This document shows, one piece after another, positions 1 to 9,900 of a DNA stretch of 36,096 nucleotides (the first letter of the stretch is position 1; each line of letters begins with the position of its first letter). Under the pieces are notes generated by a model. It searched no databases. It was not told where the DNA came from and saw only the letters and a program-made list of their open reading frames with translations. The translations under genes and the position numbers were made by a program. The stretch comes from an uncultured Burkholderiales bacterium (GTDB lineage: Bacteria > Pseudomonadota > Gammaproteobacteria > Burkholderiales > Burkholderiaceae_C): contig CAIMVC010000086.1 of the NCBI GenBank assembly GCA_903844825.1, positions 1 to 36,096 on the forward strand. The letters run 5' to 3'.

Positions 1-995
1 ACGTGCCCCTGGTCGGTGACTTTCATTACAACGGTCACCGCCTGCTGACCGATTACCCGGCCTGCGCCCAGGCACTGTCGAAGTACCGCATCAACCCCGG
101 CAATGTCGGCAAGGGTGACAAGCACGATCGTCAGTTCGGCCAGATGATTGAAGCTGCGGTGCGTTGGAACAAGGCGGTTCGCATTGGTGTGAACTGGGGA
201 AGCCTGGACCAGGAGCTGCTGGCCGGCCTGATGGACGAAAACAGTGCTCGCAGCAGCCCCTGGGATGCGCGACAAGTGATGTACGAGGCGCTGATCACCT
301 CGGCTATTTCTTCGGCCAACCTGGCGCAGGAGATGGGACTGGCGCATGAGCAGATCATCTTGTCGTGCAAGGTCAGTGGCGTGCAGGACCTGATTTCCGT
401 CTACCGCGAACTGGCCAGGCGCACGCGCCACCCGCTGCACCTGGGCCTGACCGAAGCGGGCATGGGCACCAAGGGTACGGTGGCCTCGGCCACGGCGTTG
501 TCGATTCTCCTGCAAGAGGGTATTGGCGACACGATCCGCGTCTCGCTGACCCCGCAGCCGGGCGAGTCGCGAACGCAGGAGGTGGTGATCGCAGCCGAGA
601 TTTTGCAGGCCCTGGGTTTGCGCAGTTTTGTGCCCAGCGTCACGGCTTGCCCGGGTTGTGGCCGTACCACCAGCACCACCTTTCAGGAACTGGCCAAGCA
701 GATCGACGACTTCCTGCGGGCGCAAATGCCGCTGTGGCGGGAGCAGTACCCGGGCGTCGAAAAACTCAAGGTCGCTGTCATGGGCTGCATCGTCAACGGG
801 CCCGGCGAGAGCAAGCATGCCGACATCGGCATCAGCTTGCCTGGCTCGGGTGAGGCGCCTGCTGCGCCGGTCTTTATCGACGGCGAGAAAAGCCTGACTT
901 TGCGCGGTGATGCCATCGCCCAGGAGTTCCAGGTGATTGTTGAAAATTACATTGAAAAACGCTTTGGCGGCCAGTCGGCTGCCACTGCTGCATAA
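1..995 (+). CDS. ispG: 4-hydroxy-3-methylbut-2-enyl diphosphate synthase (IspG/GcpE), 5'-truncated by window
   Basis: This is the C-terminal ~330 residues of IspG, the [4Fe-4S] enzyme of the non-mevalonate (MEP) isoprenoid pathway that converts MEcPP to HMBPP in the cytosol. The reading frame is open at the window edge, so the start codon and roughly the first 80-100 residues lie outside. Family hallmarks are the segment INPGNVGKG near fragment residue 30 and the iron-sulfur ligands: the CPGC pair (fragment residues 216 and 219) and GCIVNGPGE (Cys262, with the conserved Glu269). The last ~35 residues are family-typical and the stop is intact. hisS follows 6 nt later, the same order as in E. 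coli, so the two are probably cotranscribed. Confidence 0.96.
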   Translation, partial: VPLVGDFHYNGHRLLTDYPACAQALSKYRINPGNVGKGDKHDRQFGQMIEAAVRWNKAVRIGVNWGSLDQELLAGLMDENSARSSPWDARQVMYEALITSAISSANLAQEMGLAHEQIILSCKVSGVQDLISVYRELARRTRHPLHLGLTEAGMGTKGTVASATALSILLQEGIGDTIRVSLTPQPGESRTQEVVIAAEILQALGLRSFVPSVTACPGCGRTTSTTFQELAKQIDDFLRAQMPLWREQYPGVEKLKVAVMGCIVNGPGESKHADIGISLPGSGEAPAAPVFIDGEKSLTLRGDAIAQEFQVIVENYIEKRFGGQSAATAA

Positions 996-1001
996 AGACC
1001 C

Positions 1002-2318
1002 ATGGCTGAAAAACTGCTTGCCGTCAAAGGCATGAACGATATCTTGCCGCCGGATTCGGCGCGCTGGGAATGGCTTGAGGACAAGGTGCGCCAGCTGATG
1101 TCGCGCTACGCTTACCGCAACATTCGCACACCGATCCTGGAGCACACCCAACTCTTTGTGCGCGGCATCGGCGAGGTCACCGACATTGTTGAAAAAGAGA
1201 TGTACTCCTTCGAGGACCGCTCGGACAAGCACGGCGACCACGCCCACCTGACCATGCGCCCGGAAAACACCGCCAGCGTGGTGCGCGCGGTGACCGAGCA
1301 CAACCTGTTGTACGAGGGCGGCAAGCGCCTGTATTACATGGGGCCGATGTTCCGGCGCGAACGCCCGCAGCGCGGTCGCTACCGGCAGTTTCACCAGATT
1401 GGCGCCGAGGCGCTGGGTTTTGGCGGCCCGGAAGTGGACGCCGAGCTGATCTTGCTGGCGGTGGCCCTGTGGAAGGCGCTGGGCCTGACCGACTGGCGCC
1501 TGGAAATCAACAGCCTGGGCCAGCCCGAAGAGCGGGCCCAACATCGCGAGCGGCTGATCGCTCACCTGCAAGCCCACGAAGGGCTGCTTGACGAGGAGGC
1601 CAGGCGGCGCTTGCACAGCAACCCGCTGCGCATTCTCGACACCAAAAATCCGGCCATGCAGGCCGTGGTGGAGAGCGCCCCGCGCCTGATTGACTTTTTG
1701 GGTCCGCAGTCACTGGCCCACTTTGAGGCGCTGCAGGCCATCCTGGACGCCAATGGGATTGCCTGGACACTCAATCCGCGTCTGGTGCGCGGGCTGGACT
1801 ATTACAACCTCACGGTGTTTGAGTTCGTCACCGACCGCCTGGGTGCGCAGGGCACGATCTGTGCAGGCGGACGCTACGATTACCTGATCGGCCAGATGGG
1901 CGGCAAGCCGGCCCCTGCCGTTGGCTGGGCGCTGGGCGTCGAGCGGGTGCTCGAACTCGTCAAGGAGTTAGGGCAGGGCGACGCGCTGCCGGTGCCCGAT
2001 GCCTATGCGGTGATTCCTGAAACGGCGGCCTTGCCGCTGGCACTGCGCACGCTGCAGGCGCTGCGCGCCGAGGGTGTGAGCGTGCAGATGCATGCGCAGG
2101 CAGGCCTGGGCGCCGAGGGCATGGGGAGCATGAAGTCGCAGTTTAAGCGGGCCGATGCCAGTGGCGCCCGCTTTGCCCTGATCTTTGGCGCCAGCGAACT
2201 CGCCCAAGGTTGCGTGGCGATCAAGCCCTTGCGCGCCGGCAAGGATGACAGCCTCGCGGCCCAGACCTTGCAAAAGCTCGACGACGTCGCCGCCTGGGCC
2301 GAAGGCCTGCGCGCCTGA
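1002..2318 (+). CDS. hisS: Histidine--tRNA ligase
   Basis: This is a 438-residue class II aminoacyl-tRNA synthetase that charges tRNA-His in the cytosol. Visible motifs are motif 2 around [16 protein letters not shown] (near residue 120), the histidine-specific loop [15 protein letters not shown] (near residue 263) and the motif 3 region [14 protein letters not shown] (near residue 307). A C-terminal anticodon-binding domain follows. The length is usual for bacterial HisRS. The ATG lies 6 nt after the ispG stop and has no strong Shine-Dalgarno, which suggests translational coupling. A catalytically dead paralogue, hisZ, lies downstream at 9901. Confidence 0.98.
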   Translation: MAEKLLAVKGMNDILPPDSARWEWLEDKVRQLMSRYAYRNIRTPILEHTQLFVRGIGEVTDIVEKEMYSFEDRSDKHGDHAHLTMRPENTASVVRAVTEHNLLYEGGKRLYYMGPMFRRERPQRGRYRQFHQIGAEALGFGGPEVDAELILLAVALWKALGLTDWRLEINSLGQPEERAQHRERLIAHLQAHEGLLDEEARRRLHSNPLRILDTKNPAMQAVVESAPRLIDFLGPQSLAHFEALQAILDANGIAWTLNPRLVRGLDYYNLTVFEFVTDRLGAQGTICAGGRYDYLIGQMGGKPAPAVGWALGVERVLELVKELGQGDALPVPDAYAVIPETAALPLALRTLQALRAEGVSVQMHAQAGLGAEGMGSMKSQFKRADASGARFALIFGASELAQGCVAIKPLRAGKDDSLAAQTLQKLDDVAAWAEGLRA

Positions 2319-2367
2319 CTCCGCCGGCCGCCGGTCCCGGACGCGTCCCGGGGCCGCACCCCCACCC

Positions 2368-2373
2368 TACAAT
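2368..2373 (+). promoter_or_regulatory. Possible -10 element (TACAAT) upstream of yfgM
   Basis: A TACAAT hexamer sits in the 88-nt gap between hisS and yfgM, 33 nt before the yfgM start. No convincing -35 box is visible at the right distance. It may drive a secondary transcript for yfgM-bamB-der. The call is weak and rests on the hexamer alone. Confidence 0.25.
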
Positions 2374-2406
2374 CGCCTCTTACTCCGAACACAGACCAAA
2401 GACACC

Positions 2407-3084
2407 ATGGCAAAACATCTGGACCTTGAAGAGCAGGAACAGCTCGACGAGCTCAAACACTTCTGGAAGCGTTACGGCAACCTGATCAGTTCGGTGCTGA
2501 TCGTGGTTTTAGGCGCGGTCGCCGCGTGGAATGGCTACCAGTACTGGCAGCGCAGTCAAGCGGCACAGGCTTCGGTGATGTACGACGAAGTCGAGCGGGC
2601 AGCCCAGTCGGGCGATCTGGCCAAGCTGGACCGCACGTTGGCCGATATGAAAGACCGCTTTGGCCGCACCACCTATGCTCAGCAGGCCGCCTTGCTTGCT
2701 GCGCGAACGTATTACGAGAAAAGCAAGCCCGACAGCGCCAAAGCCGCGCTGGTCTGGGTTGCCGAGCAGAGCGCCGACGAGGGCTACCAGGCCGTTGCCA
2801 AACTGCGGCTGGCGGGCCTGTTGCTCGAGACCAAGGCTTATGACGAAGCCCTGCAGCAGCTCGCGGGTAACTTCCCCTCTGATTTTGCAGCCCTGGCAGC
2901 AGACCGCCGCGGCGATGTACTGGCCGCCCAAGGCAAGAAAGATGAAGCCAAGGCGCAATACCAAAAAGCCTACGCCGAGATGCAGGAGCGGGTGGAGTAT
3001 CGGCGGCTGGTCGAAGTCAAGCTCAACGCCATGGGTGTTGACGTGAGCAAGACGCCCGCGCCAGCGGCCGAGGCGAAGAAATGA
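2407..3084 (+). CDS. yfgM: YfgM-type ancillary translocon protein with TPR-like domain
   Basis: This 225-residue protein has a short cytoplasmic N-terminus, one transmembrane helix (about residues 21-41, GNLISSVLIVVLGAVAAW) and a periplasmic helical TPR-like domain (DUF2133/TPR_21 type). In E. coli, YfgM associates with the SecYEG translocon and the periplasmic chaperone PpiD; this role is inferred here by family. The chosen start, ATGGCAAAACATCTGGACC, gives the typical N-terminus MAKHLDLEEQEQLDELKHFW. An upstream extension of the frame would run into hisS and was rejected. It overlaps bamB by 4 nt (ATGA) and has the same neighbours as in E. coli. Confidence 0.93.
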   Translation: MAKHLDLEEQEQLDELKHFWKRYGNLISSVLIVVLGAVAAWNGYQYWQRSQAAQASVMYDEVERAAQSGDLAKLDRTLADMKDRFGRTTYAQQAALLAARTYYEKSKPDSAKAALVWVAEQSADEGYQAVAKLRLAGLLLETKAYDEALQQLAGNFPSDFAALAADRRGDVLAAQGKKDEAKAQYQKAYAEMQERVEYRRLVEVKLNAMGVDVSKTPAPAAEAKK

Positions 3085-4295
3085 GGGTGACTGCCCGCCA
3101 TCACCTGCGCAAGGGGGGCGTCGGCCCGGTCCGCGCAGCCAGCGGTGTCTCGGCATCGGTCAGGTCCGGTCTCGGGCGTTGGGCTGTGCGGGTTTGCTCC
3201 GTGCTGTTGTTGCCGGTCTGGCTCGCTGCCTGCTCTAGCGGCTCGCCCAAGCCCAAGCCCGCCGAGCTCGGCCCGGTGATGCCGTCGCTGGCCGTGCAGC
3301 AAGTCTGGCGAACGTCCCTGGCCACCGTGAATTTTCCGCTGGCGGTACACGTGTCGGGTACGACCGTGACGCTGGCCGGTAGTGACGGCTCGGTGCTGGC
3401 GCTGGACGCGGCGACCGGGCGCGATATCTGGCGTGCCCGGGTCGGCGCCTCGCTGGCCGCTGGCGTGGGGAGTGACGGGCGCCTGGCTGCCGTGGTCACC
3501 CAGGCCAACGAGCTGGTGGCGTTGCAGGAAGGCCGGGAAATCTGGCGTCAAAAACTCTCCGCCCAGGGCTATACCTCCCCATTGGTGGCAGGTGGCCGGG
3601 TTTTCATGCTGGCGGCCGATCGCTCGGTCAATGCCTTTGACGGCAGCACGGGCCGCAAGCTCTGGACGCAGCAGCGTCCCGGTGAGCCGCTGGTGCTGCG
3701 CCAGGGGGGGGTCATGCTGGCCGTCGGCGATACGCTGGTGGTGGGACTGGCAGGTCGACTGGCTGGCCTGAACCCGTTGAATGGCAGTGTGCGCTGGGAG
3801 GTGCCGCTAGCCTCGCCGCGGGGCATCAACGATGTCGAGCGTCTGGTCGACCTGGTCGGTCCTGCTGCCCGGGTGGCTCAGACGGTGTGTGCCCGGGCCT
3901 TCCAGGCCAGCGTGGGTTGTGTCAACGCTGAGCGCGGCAGCTTGCTCTGGACCCGGCCGGCCGACGGCACGGTGGGCCTGGCCACCGACGAGCGTCTGTT
4001 GTTTGGTACCGAGGCGGATGGCACGGTGCTGGCCTGGCGTCTGAGCGACGGGGATCGCGTCTGGTCGACGGATCGCTTGCGTTTTCGTACCCCGACCGCA
4101 CCTTTGGTGATCGGCCGCTCCATCGCCGTGGGCGATCTGGCTGGGTTTGTTCACCTGTTATCCCGCGAGGACGGCAGTTTGCTCAACCGTTTGAGCACCG
4201 ATGGCTCGGAAATCGCTGCCAGCCCGGTCTTGGCAGGGAACACCCTGGTGGTGGTGACCCGTCTGGGCGGTGTGTTCGGCTTTGCGCCGCAATAA
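3081..4295 (+). CDS. bamB: Outer membrane assembly lipoprotein BamB
   Basis: This is a 404-residue lipoprotein of the BAM complex, which inserts beta-barrel proteins into the outer membrane. A signal sequence ends in a lipobox, LPVWLAAC, with the lipidated Cys at residue 51. It is followed by repeated PQQ-like beta-propeller blades such as VLALDAATGRDIWRARV, VNAFDGSTGRKLW and LAGLNPLNGSVRW. The start overlaps the yfgM stop (ATGA). It gives an unusually long basic n-region, so an internal GTG at 3186 with a more compact signal peptide is an alternative. A run of eight G lies in frame at about 3704-3711. Position between yfgM and der matches the E. coli operon. Confidence 0.95.
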   Translation: MRVTARHHLRKGGVGPVRAASGVSASVRSGLGRWAVRVCSVLLLPVWLAACSSGSPKPKPAELGPVMPSLAVQQVWRTSLATVNFPLAVHVSGTTVTLAGSDGSVLALDAATGRDIWRARVGASLAAGVGSDGRLAAVVTQANELVALQEGREIWRQKLSAQGYTSPLVAGGRVFMLAADRSVNAFDGSTGRKLWTQQRPGEPLVLRQGGVMLAVGDTLVVGLAGRLAGLNPLNGSVRWEVPLASPRGINDVERLVDLVGPAARVAQTVCARAFQASVGCVNAERGSLLWTRPADGTVGLATDERLLFGTEADGTVLAWRLSDGDRVWSTDRLRFRTPTAPLVIGRSIAVGDLAGFVHLLSREDGSLLNRLSTDGSEIAASPVLAGNTLVVVTRLGGVFGFAPQ

Positions 4296-4345
4296 ATAGA
4301 TAGCTACGTACGCGGGGCGTTGTCCGCCTTGCCAAAGAAGATTTG

Positions 4346-5689
4346 ATGAAACCTGTTATTGCCCTTGTGGGCCGGCCCAATGTGGGCAAGTCGACGCTGT
4401 TTAACCGGCTGACCAAGTCGCGCGATGCGATCGTGGCGGACTATGCCGGGCTCACGCGTGACCGCCACTACGGCAACGCCAAGCTCGGCTCGCAGGACTT
4501 CATTGTCATCGACACCGGTGGCTTTGAGCCAGACGCCGTGAGTGGTATCTACAAGGAAATGGCCAAGCAGACGCGCCAGGCCGTGGCCGAGGCCGACGTG
4601 GTGATTTTTGTGGTCGATGCACGCGCGGGCATCAGTGCCCAGGATCATGACATTGCCAGCTACCTGCGCAAGCTTGGCAAGCCCAGTTTGCTGGTGGCCA
4701 ACAAGGCCGAGGGCATGCAAGAGGGCGTGCAGTTTTCAGAATTCTTCGAGCTTGGCCTGGGTGAAGTGCTGCCGGTTTCGGCGTCGCACGGTCAGGGTAT
4801 GCGCACGCTGGTTGAAATGGCGCTGGCCCCCCTGCACCTGCCCGACCCCGATGCACTGGCTCAAGACGTCGACCCCGGCATCATCAAGCTGGCGGTGGCC
4901 GGTCGTCCCAATGTGGGCAAGTCAACCTTGATCAACACCTGGCTGGGCGAGGAGCGCCTGGTGGCTTTTGATCTGCCCGGCACCACCCGCGACGCGATCT
5001 CCGTGCCTTTTGAAAAAGCCGGCCAGCGCTTTGAACTCATCGACACCGCCGGTCTGCGCCGCCGTGGCAAGGTCTTTGAGGCGATTGAAAAGTTCTCGGT
5101 CGTCAAGACCCTGCAAGCCATTGAGAGCGCCAACGTCGTCCTGTTGCTGCTGGACGCCACGCAGGGGGTGACGGATCAGGATGCACACATCGCTGGCTAC
5201 ATTCTCGAAAGCGGCCGAGCCGTGGTGCTGGCCATCAATAAATGGGATGCTGTTGACAGCTACCAGCGCGAGATCGTCGAGCGGTCCATCGAAACCCGTC
5301 TGGCGTTTTTGAAGTTTGCGTCCATTCACAAGATTTCGGCGATCAAGCGCCAGGGCCTGGCACCCGTCTGGAAGTCCATCATCCAGGCCCATGCTTCGGC
5401 GACCCGAAAGATGTCCACGCCGGTGCTCACGCGCTTGCTGCTCGAAGCGGTGCAGTTCCAGCAGCCGCAGCGCTCAGGCATGTTCCGGCCCAAGATGCGC
5501 TACGCGCACCAGGGCGGCATGAACCCGCCCATCATCATCATCCATGGCAATTCGCTCGAGCACGTCAGCGAGTCCTACAAACGCTACCTGGAGGGACGTT
5601 TCAGGAAAGAATTTGACCTCGTCGGCACGCCCATGCGGATTCAGATGAAGACCTCCCACAACCCCTTTACCGACAAGGAATCGGACTGA
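4346..5689 (+). CDS. der: Ribosome biogenesis GTPase Der (EngA)
   Basis: This 447-residue protein has two tandem GTPase domains and a C-terminal KH-like domain and is needed for 50S subunit maturation. Both P-loops read GRPNVGKST (near residues 9 and 182). The G3 motifs are DTGGF and DTAGL, and NKWD is visible in the second domain. The KH-like domain covers about the last 100 residues, including the [12 protein letters not shown] stretch. ATG 4346 was chosen over the TTG one codon upstream because AAGAAG at about 4335-4340 is well spaced for it. It is the last member of the ispG-to-der block before hfq. Confidence 0.97.
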   Translation: MKPVIALVGRPNVGKSTLFNRLTKSRDAIVADYAGLTRDRHYGNAKLGSQDFIVIDTGGFEPDAVSGIYKEMAKQTRQAVAEADVVIFVVDARAGISAQDHDIASYLRKLGKPSLLVANKAEGMQEGVQFSEFFELGLGEVLPVSASHGQGMRTLVEMALAPLHLPDPDALAQDVDPGIIKLAVAGRPNVGKSTLINTWLGEERLVAFDLPGTTRDAISVPFEKAGQRFELIDTAGLRRRGKVFEAIEKFSVVKTLQAIESANVVLLLLDATQGVTDQDAHIAGYILESGRAVVLAINKWDAVDSYQREIVERSIETRLAFLKFASIHKISAIKRQGLAPVWKSIIQAHASATRKMSTPVLTRLLLEAVQFQQPQRSGMFRPKMRYAHQGGMNPPIIIIHGNSLEHVSESYKRYLEGRFRKEFDLVGTPMRIQMKTSHNPFTDKESD

Positions 5690-5787
5690 GACTACAGTTT
5701 TGGCAGAAGGCGCTGTGTTAAGGTATTGGCTTCCCATAACAATTCTTAGAGCGTCTCTCAGAACAACTCTAGAACACGGAGAATATC

Positions 5788-6039
5788 GTGAGCAATAACA
5801 AAGGTCAGCTGTTGCAGGACCCCTTCCTCAATACCCTGCGTCGTGAGCATGTGCCGGTGTCGATTTACCTCGTCAACGGTATCAAGCTGCAGGGCCAGAT
5901 CGAATCCTTCGATCAGTACGTCGTGTTGCTGCGCAACACCGTCACTCAGATGGTTTACAAGCACGCCATCTCCACCATCGTTCCAGGTCGCGCGGTCAAC
6001 TTTGCCGCAGCCGAGGCCGAAGAAAGCACTCAGAGCTGA
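5788..6039 (+). CDS. hfq: RNA chaperone Hfq
   Basis: This 83-residue Sm-like protein forms hexameric rings that pair small RNAs with mRNAs. The N-terminus [15 protein letters not shown] and the Sm2 signature [10 protein letters not shown], with the proximal-face Lys-His pair, are intact. The C-terminal tail is short and acidic, as is common in betaproteobacteria. The start is GTG, supported by CGGAG about 8 nt upstream. The 98-nt gap after der probably holds its leader or promoter, but I could not place -35/-10 boxes with confidence. The stop appears to overlap the start of hflX. Confidence 0.98.
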   Translation: MSNNKGQLLQDPFLNTLRREHVPVSIYLVNGIKLQGQIESFDQYVVLLRNTVTQMVYKHAISTIVPGRAVNFAAAEAEESTQS

Positions 6040-7244
6040 GTGCGCAGGATAGTCCCCTGACTGCGCCTGTCTCTGTCCTTCTGGTCGGAGTTGATTTTGG
6101 TTCTCCCAACTTTGACGCCAAGCTCGAAGAGTTAGGCTTGCTCGCCCAGACCGCCGGTTTGCAGCCGGTGGCACGGGTGACCTGCAAGCGCCGGGCGCCC
6201 GACGCAGCGCTGTTTATCGGCAGCGGCAAGGCTGACGAAATCAAGATGCTGGCCCGTGAGACGGGCGCGACCGAAATACTTTTTGACCAGTCGCTGAGTC
6301 CGGCTCAACAGCGCAACCTCGAACGTCATCTGGACATGCCGGTCAATGACCGCACCCTTTTGATTCTCGAGATATTCGCCCAGCGCGCCCGCAGCCACGA
6401 AGGCAAGCTGCAGGTTGAACTGGCGCGGTTGCAGTATTTGTCGACGCGGCTGGTGCGGCGCTGGTCGCACCTGGAGCGGCAGACCGGTGGCGCCGGTGTC
6501 CGTGGCGGCCCGGGTGAAAAACAGATCGAGCTCGACAAACGCATGATCAGTGAATCAATCAAGCGAACCAAAGAGCGCCTGACCAAGGTCAAGCGCCAGC
6601 GCCAGACCCAGCGCCGCCAGCGCGAGCGGCGCAATTCCTTCGCCATTTCTCTGGTGGGCTATACCAACGCCGGCAAAACCTCGCTGTTTAATGCGCTGGT
6701 CAAGGCGCGGGCCTACGCGGCGGACCAGTTGTTTGCCACGCTCGACACCACAACCCGTCAGCTCTACCTGGGCGAGGCGGCGCGCTCGGTTTCGCTGTCG
6801 GACACCGTCGGCTTTATCCGCGACTTGCCGCATGGCCTGATTGACGCATTTGAGGCGACCTTGCAGGAAGCCGCTGATGCCGATTTGCTGTTGCACGTGG
6901 TGGATGCCGCCAATCCGGAGCATCTCGAGCAGATTGCCGAGGTCCAGCGGGTGTTGGCCGAAATTGGCGCCGACGCAGTGCCGCAGGTGCTGGTGTTCAA
7001 CAAGCTGGACGCTATGGAACCGGCTTGCCTGCCGCTGCAGTTGCAGGACAGTTGCGAGGTGGCCGATCCTCACGGCGGCCCGGGGCGGCGCCTGGAGCGG
7101 GTTTTCGTCAGCGCCCATTCGGGCCGGGGCCTGCCCGAGTTGCGTGAACTGCTGTCGCGCCATGCGACTGCGCTGCCGACAGAGCCAGAGCACTTGCCCG
7201 ACGAGCGCTTTGATAGCCCCGGACTTGATGTGGCTGTTGGTTGA
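6036..7244 (+). CDS. hflX: Ribosome-associated GTPase HflX, probable CTG start
   Basis: HflX is a GTPase that binds the large ribosomal subunit and rescues stalled ribosomes in E. coli. Seen here are the N-terminal HflX domain with GSGKADEI, the linker signature [12 protein letters not shown], and a G domain with P-loop [15 protein letters not shown], switch [11 protein letters not shown] and NKLD. The conserved N-terminal stretch [23 protein letters not shown] lies upstream of the first ATG/GTG/TTG in frame near the gene start (TTG 6138). To include it, translation must begin at CTG 6036, which overlaps the hfq stop by 4 nt (CTGA), or at CTG 6057. A start at TTG 6138 would give 368 aa and lose the first beta strand. 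CTG 6036 gives 402 aa. Function is secure; the exact start is not. Confidence 0.93.
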   Translation: MSAQDSPLTAPVSVLLVGVDFGSPNFDAKLEELGLLAQTAGLQPVARVTCKRRAPDAALFIGSGKADEIKMLARETGATEILFDQSLSPAQQRNLERHLDMPVNDRTLLILEIFAQRARSHEGKLQVELARLQYLSTRLVRRWSHLERQTGGAGVRGGPGEKQIELDKRMISESIKRTKERLTKVKRQRQTQRRQRERRNSFAISLVGYTNAGKTSLFNALVKARAYAADQLFATLDTTTRQLYLGEAARSVSLSDTVGFIRDLPHGLIDAFEATLQEAADADLLLHVVDAANPEHLEQIAEVQRVLAEIGADAVPQVLVFNKLDAMEPACLPLQLQDSCEVADPHGGPGRRLERVFVSAHSGRGLPELRELLSRHATALPTEPEHLPDERFDSPGLDVAVG

Positions 7245-7255
7245 TTAGGCACAAT
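7225..7255 (+). promoter_or_regulatory. Possible promoter for hflK-hflC
   Basis: TTGATG (7225-7230) and CACAAT (7250-7255) are spaced by 19 nt at the end of hflX and resemble sigma70 boxes. The -10-like box includes the ATG at 7254, which argues against that ATG being the hflK start. The spacing is longer than optimal, so confidence is low. Confidence 0.25.
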
Positions 7256-7289
7256 GTCGGTGTTACAAAAAACAAGAGAATTCGATCCC

Positions 7290-8663
7290 ATGAATCTGAA
7301 CCCTGTGCTCCAGACGATCACGGCCTTGCCGGCTCGCCTGAAACATCGTGCCCGAGGCATGTTCAACCTCAACGACCCACGCTGGGGTCGTGATGACGAC
7401 AAGCCCGCTGACACCAAACCCGAGCCAGCGCGTGACGACAGCGCCAGCCGCCCGGCCGCTCGGCCCAAGCCTCAGGCATCCAACCAGGGACCACCGGATC
7501 TGGACGAGTTGTGGCGTGACTTCAACCGCAAACTCGGCGGCTTGTTTGGCGGCAACAAAGGCGGCTCGGGCCGCCCGGGAGGGGGCGGTGGCGCTGGCGG
7601 GTTTCAGCCGCCCGATATGAAAAATGCCGGTTTTGGCATTGGACTGATTGCCATCATTGGTGTGCTGATCTGGCTGGGCACCGGCTTTTTTATTGTGCAG
7701 GAGGGCCAGCAAGCAGTGATCACGCAGTTCGGCCGCTACAAGGCGACTGTTGGCGCGGGTTTCAACTGGCGCTTGCCTTACCCAGTGCAGCGCCACGAGT
7801 TGGTGGTCGTCACGCAAATTCGTTCGGTCGATGTCGGTCGCGACACCGTCATCAAGGCCACCGGCCTGCGCGAGTCGGCCATGCTGACCGAAGACGAAAA
7901 CATTGTGGAGATCAAGTTTGCCGTGCAATACCGGCTGAATGACGCACGTGCTTATTTGTTTGAAAGTAAAGACCCGGCCGGCGCCGTGGTGCAGGCCGCT
8001 GAAACTGCCGTGCGTGAGGTGGTCGGCAAGATGAAGATGGACACTGCGCTGTCGGAAGAGCGTGACCAGATCGGCCCCCGCGTGCGAGCGCTGATGCAGA
8101 CCATCCTGGACCGCTACAAGGTAGGTGTCGAGGTCGTCGGCATTAACTTGCAGCAAAGCGGTGTGCGCCCGCCCGAGCAGGTGCAAGCCTCCTTTGATGA
8201 TGTGCTCAAGGCCGGTCAGGAGCGCGAGCGCGCCAAGAATGAAGCGCAGGCCTATGCCAACGATGTGATCCCGCGTGCGGTCGGTTCGGCCTCGCGGCTC
8301 AAGGAAGAGTCTGAAGCGTACAAGGCGCGTATCGTGGCGCAGGCTCAGGGCGATTCGCAGCGCTTTCGCTCGGTGCTGACCGAATACCAAAAAGCCCCGC
8401 AGGTGACCCGCGACCGCATGTACACAGACACCATGCAGCAGGTCTACACCAACGTATCGAAGGTGCTGGTGGAGTCGCGTCAGGGCTCCAACTTGCTGTA
8501 CCTGCCTCTGGACAAAATCATGCAGTTGAGCGCTCAGGGCGCCGCGGCTGCCTCCGAGCCGCTGAATGCGCCCGCGGCCTCCTTGCCTGCAGCGCCGGCG
8601 ACTGCCGCGCCCGATGCTCGCACCCGCGATACATCGCGCACGCGTGACCGTGACACCCGCTAA
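7290..8663 (+). CDS. hflK: FtsH protease modulator HflK (SPFH protein)
   Basis: HflK forms the HflKC complex with HflC in the inner membrane and modulates the protease FtsH. The sequence shows the N-terminal motif NLNDPRWGR, then GPPDLDELWRDFNRKLGG, a Gly-rich linker, one transmembrane helix (around IGLIAIIGVLIWLGTGFFI) and a long SPFH/band-7 domain. The C-terminal tail is Ala/Pro/Arg-rich. Three in-frame ATGs are possible: 7254 (inside a -10-like box), 7290 (purine-rich AAGAGA upstream) and 7359 (directly before the conserved FNLNDPRW). I chose 7290, but 7359 is plausible. hflC follows after 16 nt. Confidence 0.95.
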   Translation: MNLNPVLQTITALPARLKHRARGMFNLNDPRWGRDDDKPADTKPEPARDDSASRPAARPKPQASNQGPPDLDELWRDFNRKLGGLFGGNKGGSGRPGGGGGAGGFQPPDMKNAGFGIGLIAIIGVLIWLGTGFFIVQEGQQAVITQFGRYKATVGAGFNWRLPYPVQRHELVVVTQIRSVDVGRDTVIKATGLRESAMLTEDENIVEIKFAVQYRLNDARAYLFESKDPAGAVVQAAETAVREVVGKMKMDTALSEERDQIGPRVRALMQTILDRYKVGVEVVGINLQQSGVRPPEQVQASFDDVLKAGQERERAKNEAQAYANDVIPRAVGSASRLKEESEAYKARIVAQAQGDSQRFRSVLTEYQKAPQVTRDRMYTDTMQQVYTNVSKVLVESRQGSNLLYLPLDKIMQLSAQGAAAASEPLNAPAASLPAAPATAAPDARTRDTSRTRDRDTR

Positions 8664-8679
8664 GGACTAAGGATTTACC

Positions 8680-9579
8680 GTGAACAGAATCGGATTCATC
8701 GCATCTTCGGCGCTGGTCGTGCTGGCGCTTTTGAGCTCCATGCTTTTTGTCGTTGACCAGCGGCAGTTTGGCGTGGTCTACGCCCTGGGTCAGATCAAGG
8801 ACGTCATCACCGAGCCGGGGCTCAATATCAAGTTGCCGCCCCCGTTTCAAAACGTCACGTACATCGACAAACGTTTGCTGACGCTTGACAGCACCGATGC
8901 CGAGCCCATGTTGACAGCTGAAAAGCAGCGTGTGGTGATCGACTGGTACGTGCGCTGGCGCATCACGCAGCCCTCGGAATACATCCGCAACGTGGGCCTG
9001 GACGAGCGCGCAGGTGCCAACCAGCTCAACCGTGTGGTGCGCAATGCTTTCCAGGAGGAGATCAACAAGCGCACCGTCAAGGACCTGCTGTCGCTCAAAC
9101 GCGAAGCCCTGATGGCCGATGTCAAGGCCGAGGTCTTGCAGGTGGTGCGTGGCGCCAAGCCCTGGGGTGTGGATGTGGTTGACGTGCGCATCACCAGGGT
9201 AGATTACGTGGAAGCCATCACCGAGTCGGTTTACCGACGCATGGAAGCCGAGCGCAAGCGTGTGGCCAATGAACTGCGCTCGACCGGGGCGGCTGAAGGC
9301 GAGAAGATTCGTGCTGACGCCGATCGACAACGCGAAGTCACCATCGCCAATGCCTACCGCGATGCCCAGAAAATCAAGGGTGAGGGTGACGCCGAGGCAG
9401 CCAAGCTGTACAACGACGCGTTTGGCCGCGACCCGCAGTTCGCACAGTTCTACCGTAGCCTGGACGCCTACAAGGCCAGTTTCAGCAAGAAGTCCGACGT
9501 CATGGTGCTCGATCCTTCCTCGGACTTTTTCAAGGCCATGCGCGGTTCAGGCGCAGCCGCTGCGGCGCCCAAAAAGTAG
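8680..9579 (+). CDS. hflC: FtsH protease modulator HflC (SPFH protein)
   Basis: This is the 299-residue partner of HflK. It has an N-terminal membrane helix (about residues 5-24), then an SPFH domain beginning VDQRQFGVVYALGQI, and a charged helical region rich in Glu/Ala/Arg (KRVANELRSTGAAEGEKIRA) that mediates oligomerisation in this family. The start is GTG, preceded by AAGGACTAAGGA as ribosome-binding site. The spacing of 16 nt from hflK and 6 nt to the DUF2065 gene indicates one operon. Confidence 0.96.
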   Translation: MNRIGFIASSALVVLALLSSMLFVVDQRQFGVVYALGQIKDVITEPGLNIKLPPPFQNVTYIDKRLLTLDSTDAEPMLTAEKQRVVIDWYVRWRITQPSEYIRNVGLDERAGANQLNRVVRNAFQEEINKRTVKDLLSLKREALMADVKAEVLQVVRGAKPWGVDVVDVRITRVDYVEAITESVYRRMEAERKRVANELRSTGAAEGEKIRADADRQREVTIANAYRDAQKIKGEGDAEAAKLYNDAFGRDPQFAQFYRSLDAYKASFSKKSDVMVLDPSSDFFKAMRGSGAAAAAPKK

Positions 9580-9585
9580 ACGAGC

Positions 9586-9774
9586 TTGGACGTTGACACC
9601 CTTTGGCAGGCTCTGGCCCTGGTGTTGGTGGTTGAGGGCCTGCTACCGTTCATCTCCCCGGGCGGCTGGCGCCGGACTTTCGAGCAGATTTTGCATCTAA
9701 GCGACGGGCAACTGCGGTTTTTCGGCCTTTGCAGCATGTCGATCGGTCTGGCCTGCCTCTGGCTGCTGACCTGA
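9586..9774 (+). CDS. YjeT-like DUF2065 small membrane protein
   Basis: This is a 62-residue protein with two hydrophobic segments (about residues 6-24 and 44-61) separated by a short basic loop containing GGWRRTFEQILHLSDGQLRFFGL. That pattern is typical of the DUF2065/YjeT family, whose function is unknown. The start is TTG, 6 nt after hflC. In E. coli the homologue yjeT occupies the same place between hflC and purA, which strongly supports the call despite the small size. Confidence 0.88.
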   Translation: MDVDTLWQALALVLVVEGLLPFISPGGWRRTFEQILHLSDGQLRFFGLCSMSIGLACLWLLT

Positions 9775-9900
9775 CTTGACCCGCTGGCGGGGCGGTTTAT
9801 GGTCACAGCGGCTCCGGCATCGGCTTGTTTATCGGCTGTCGGCCGTAAACCCCGCTCAAGCCCGGTAAAATCCTGGTTTTAAAGCTCATCTGAAAAACGC

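Noticed and set aside
3704..3711. Run of eight G in bamB as a phase-variation site (similar eight-base runs: T in rlmB near 21810, A in the FadB-like gene at 26521)
   Set aside because: Runs of this length occur by chance, all genes are in frame, and an on/off switch in bamB or rlmB makes little biological sense.
7254..7289. Upstream ATG 7254 as hflK start
   Set aside because: It lies inside a -10-like CACAAT, lacks a Shine-Dalgarno, and adds residues not typical of HflK.
7263..8390. 375-codon open frame on the minus strand
   Set aside because: Antisense shadow of hflK.
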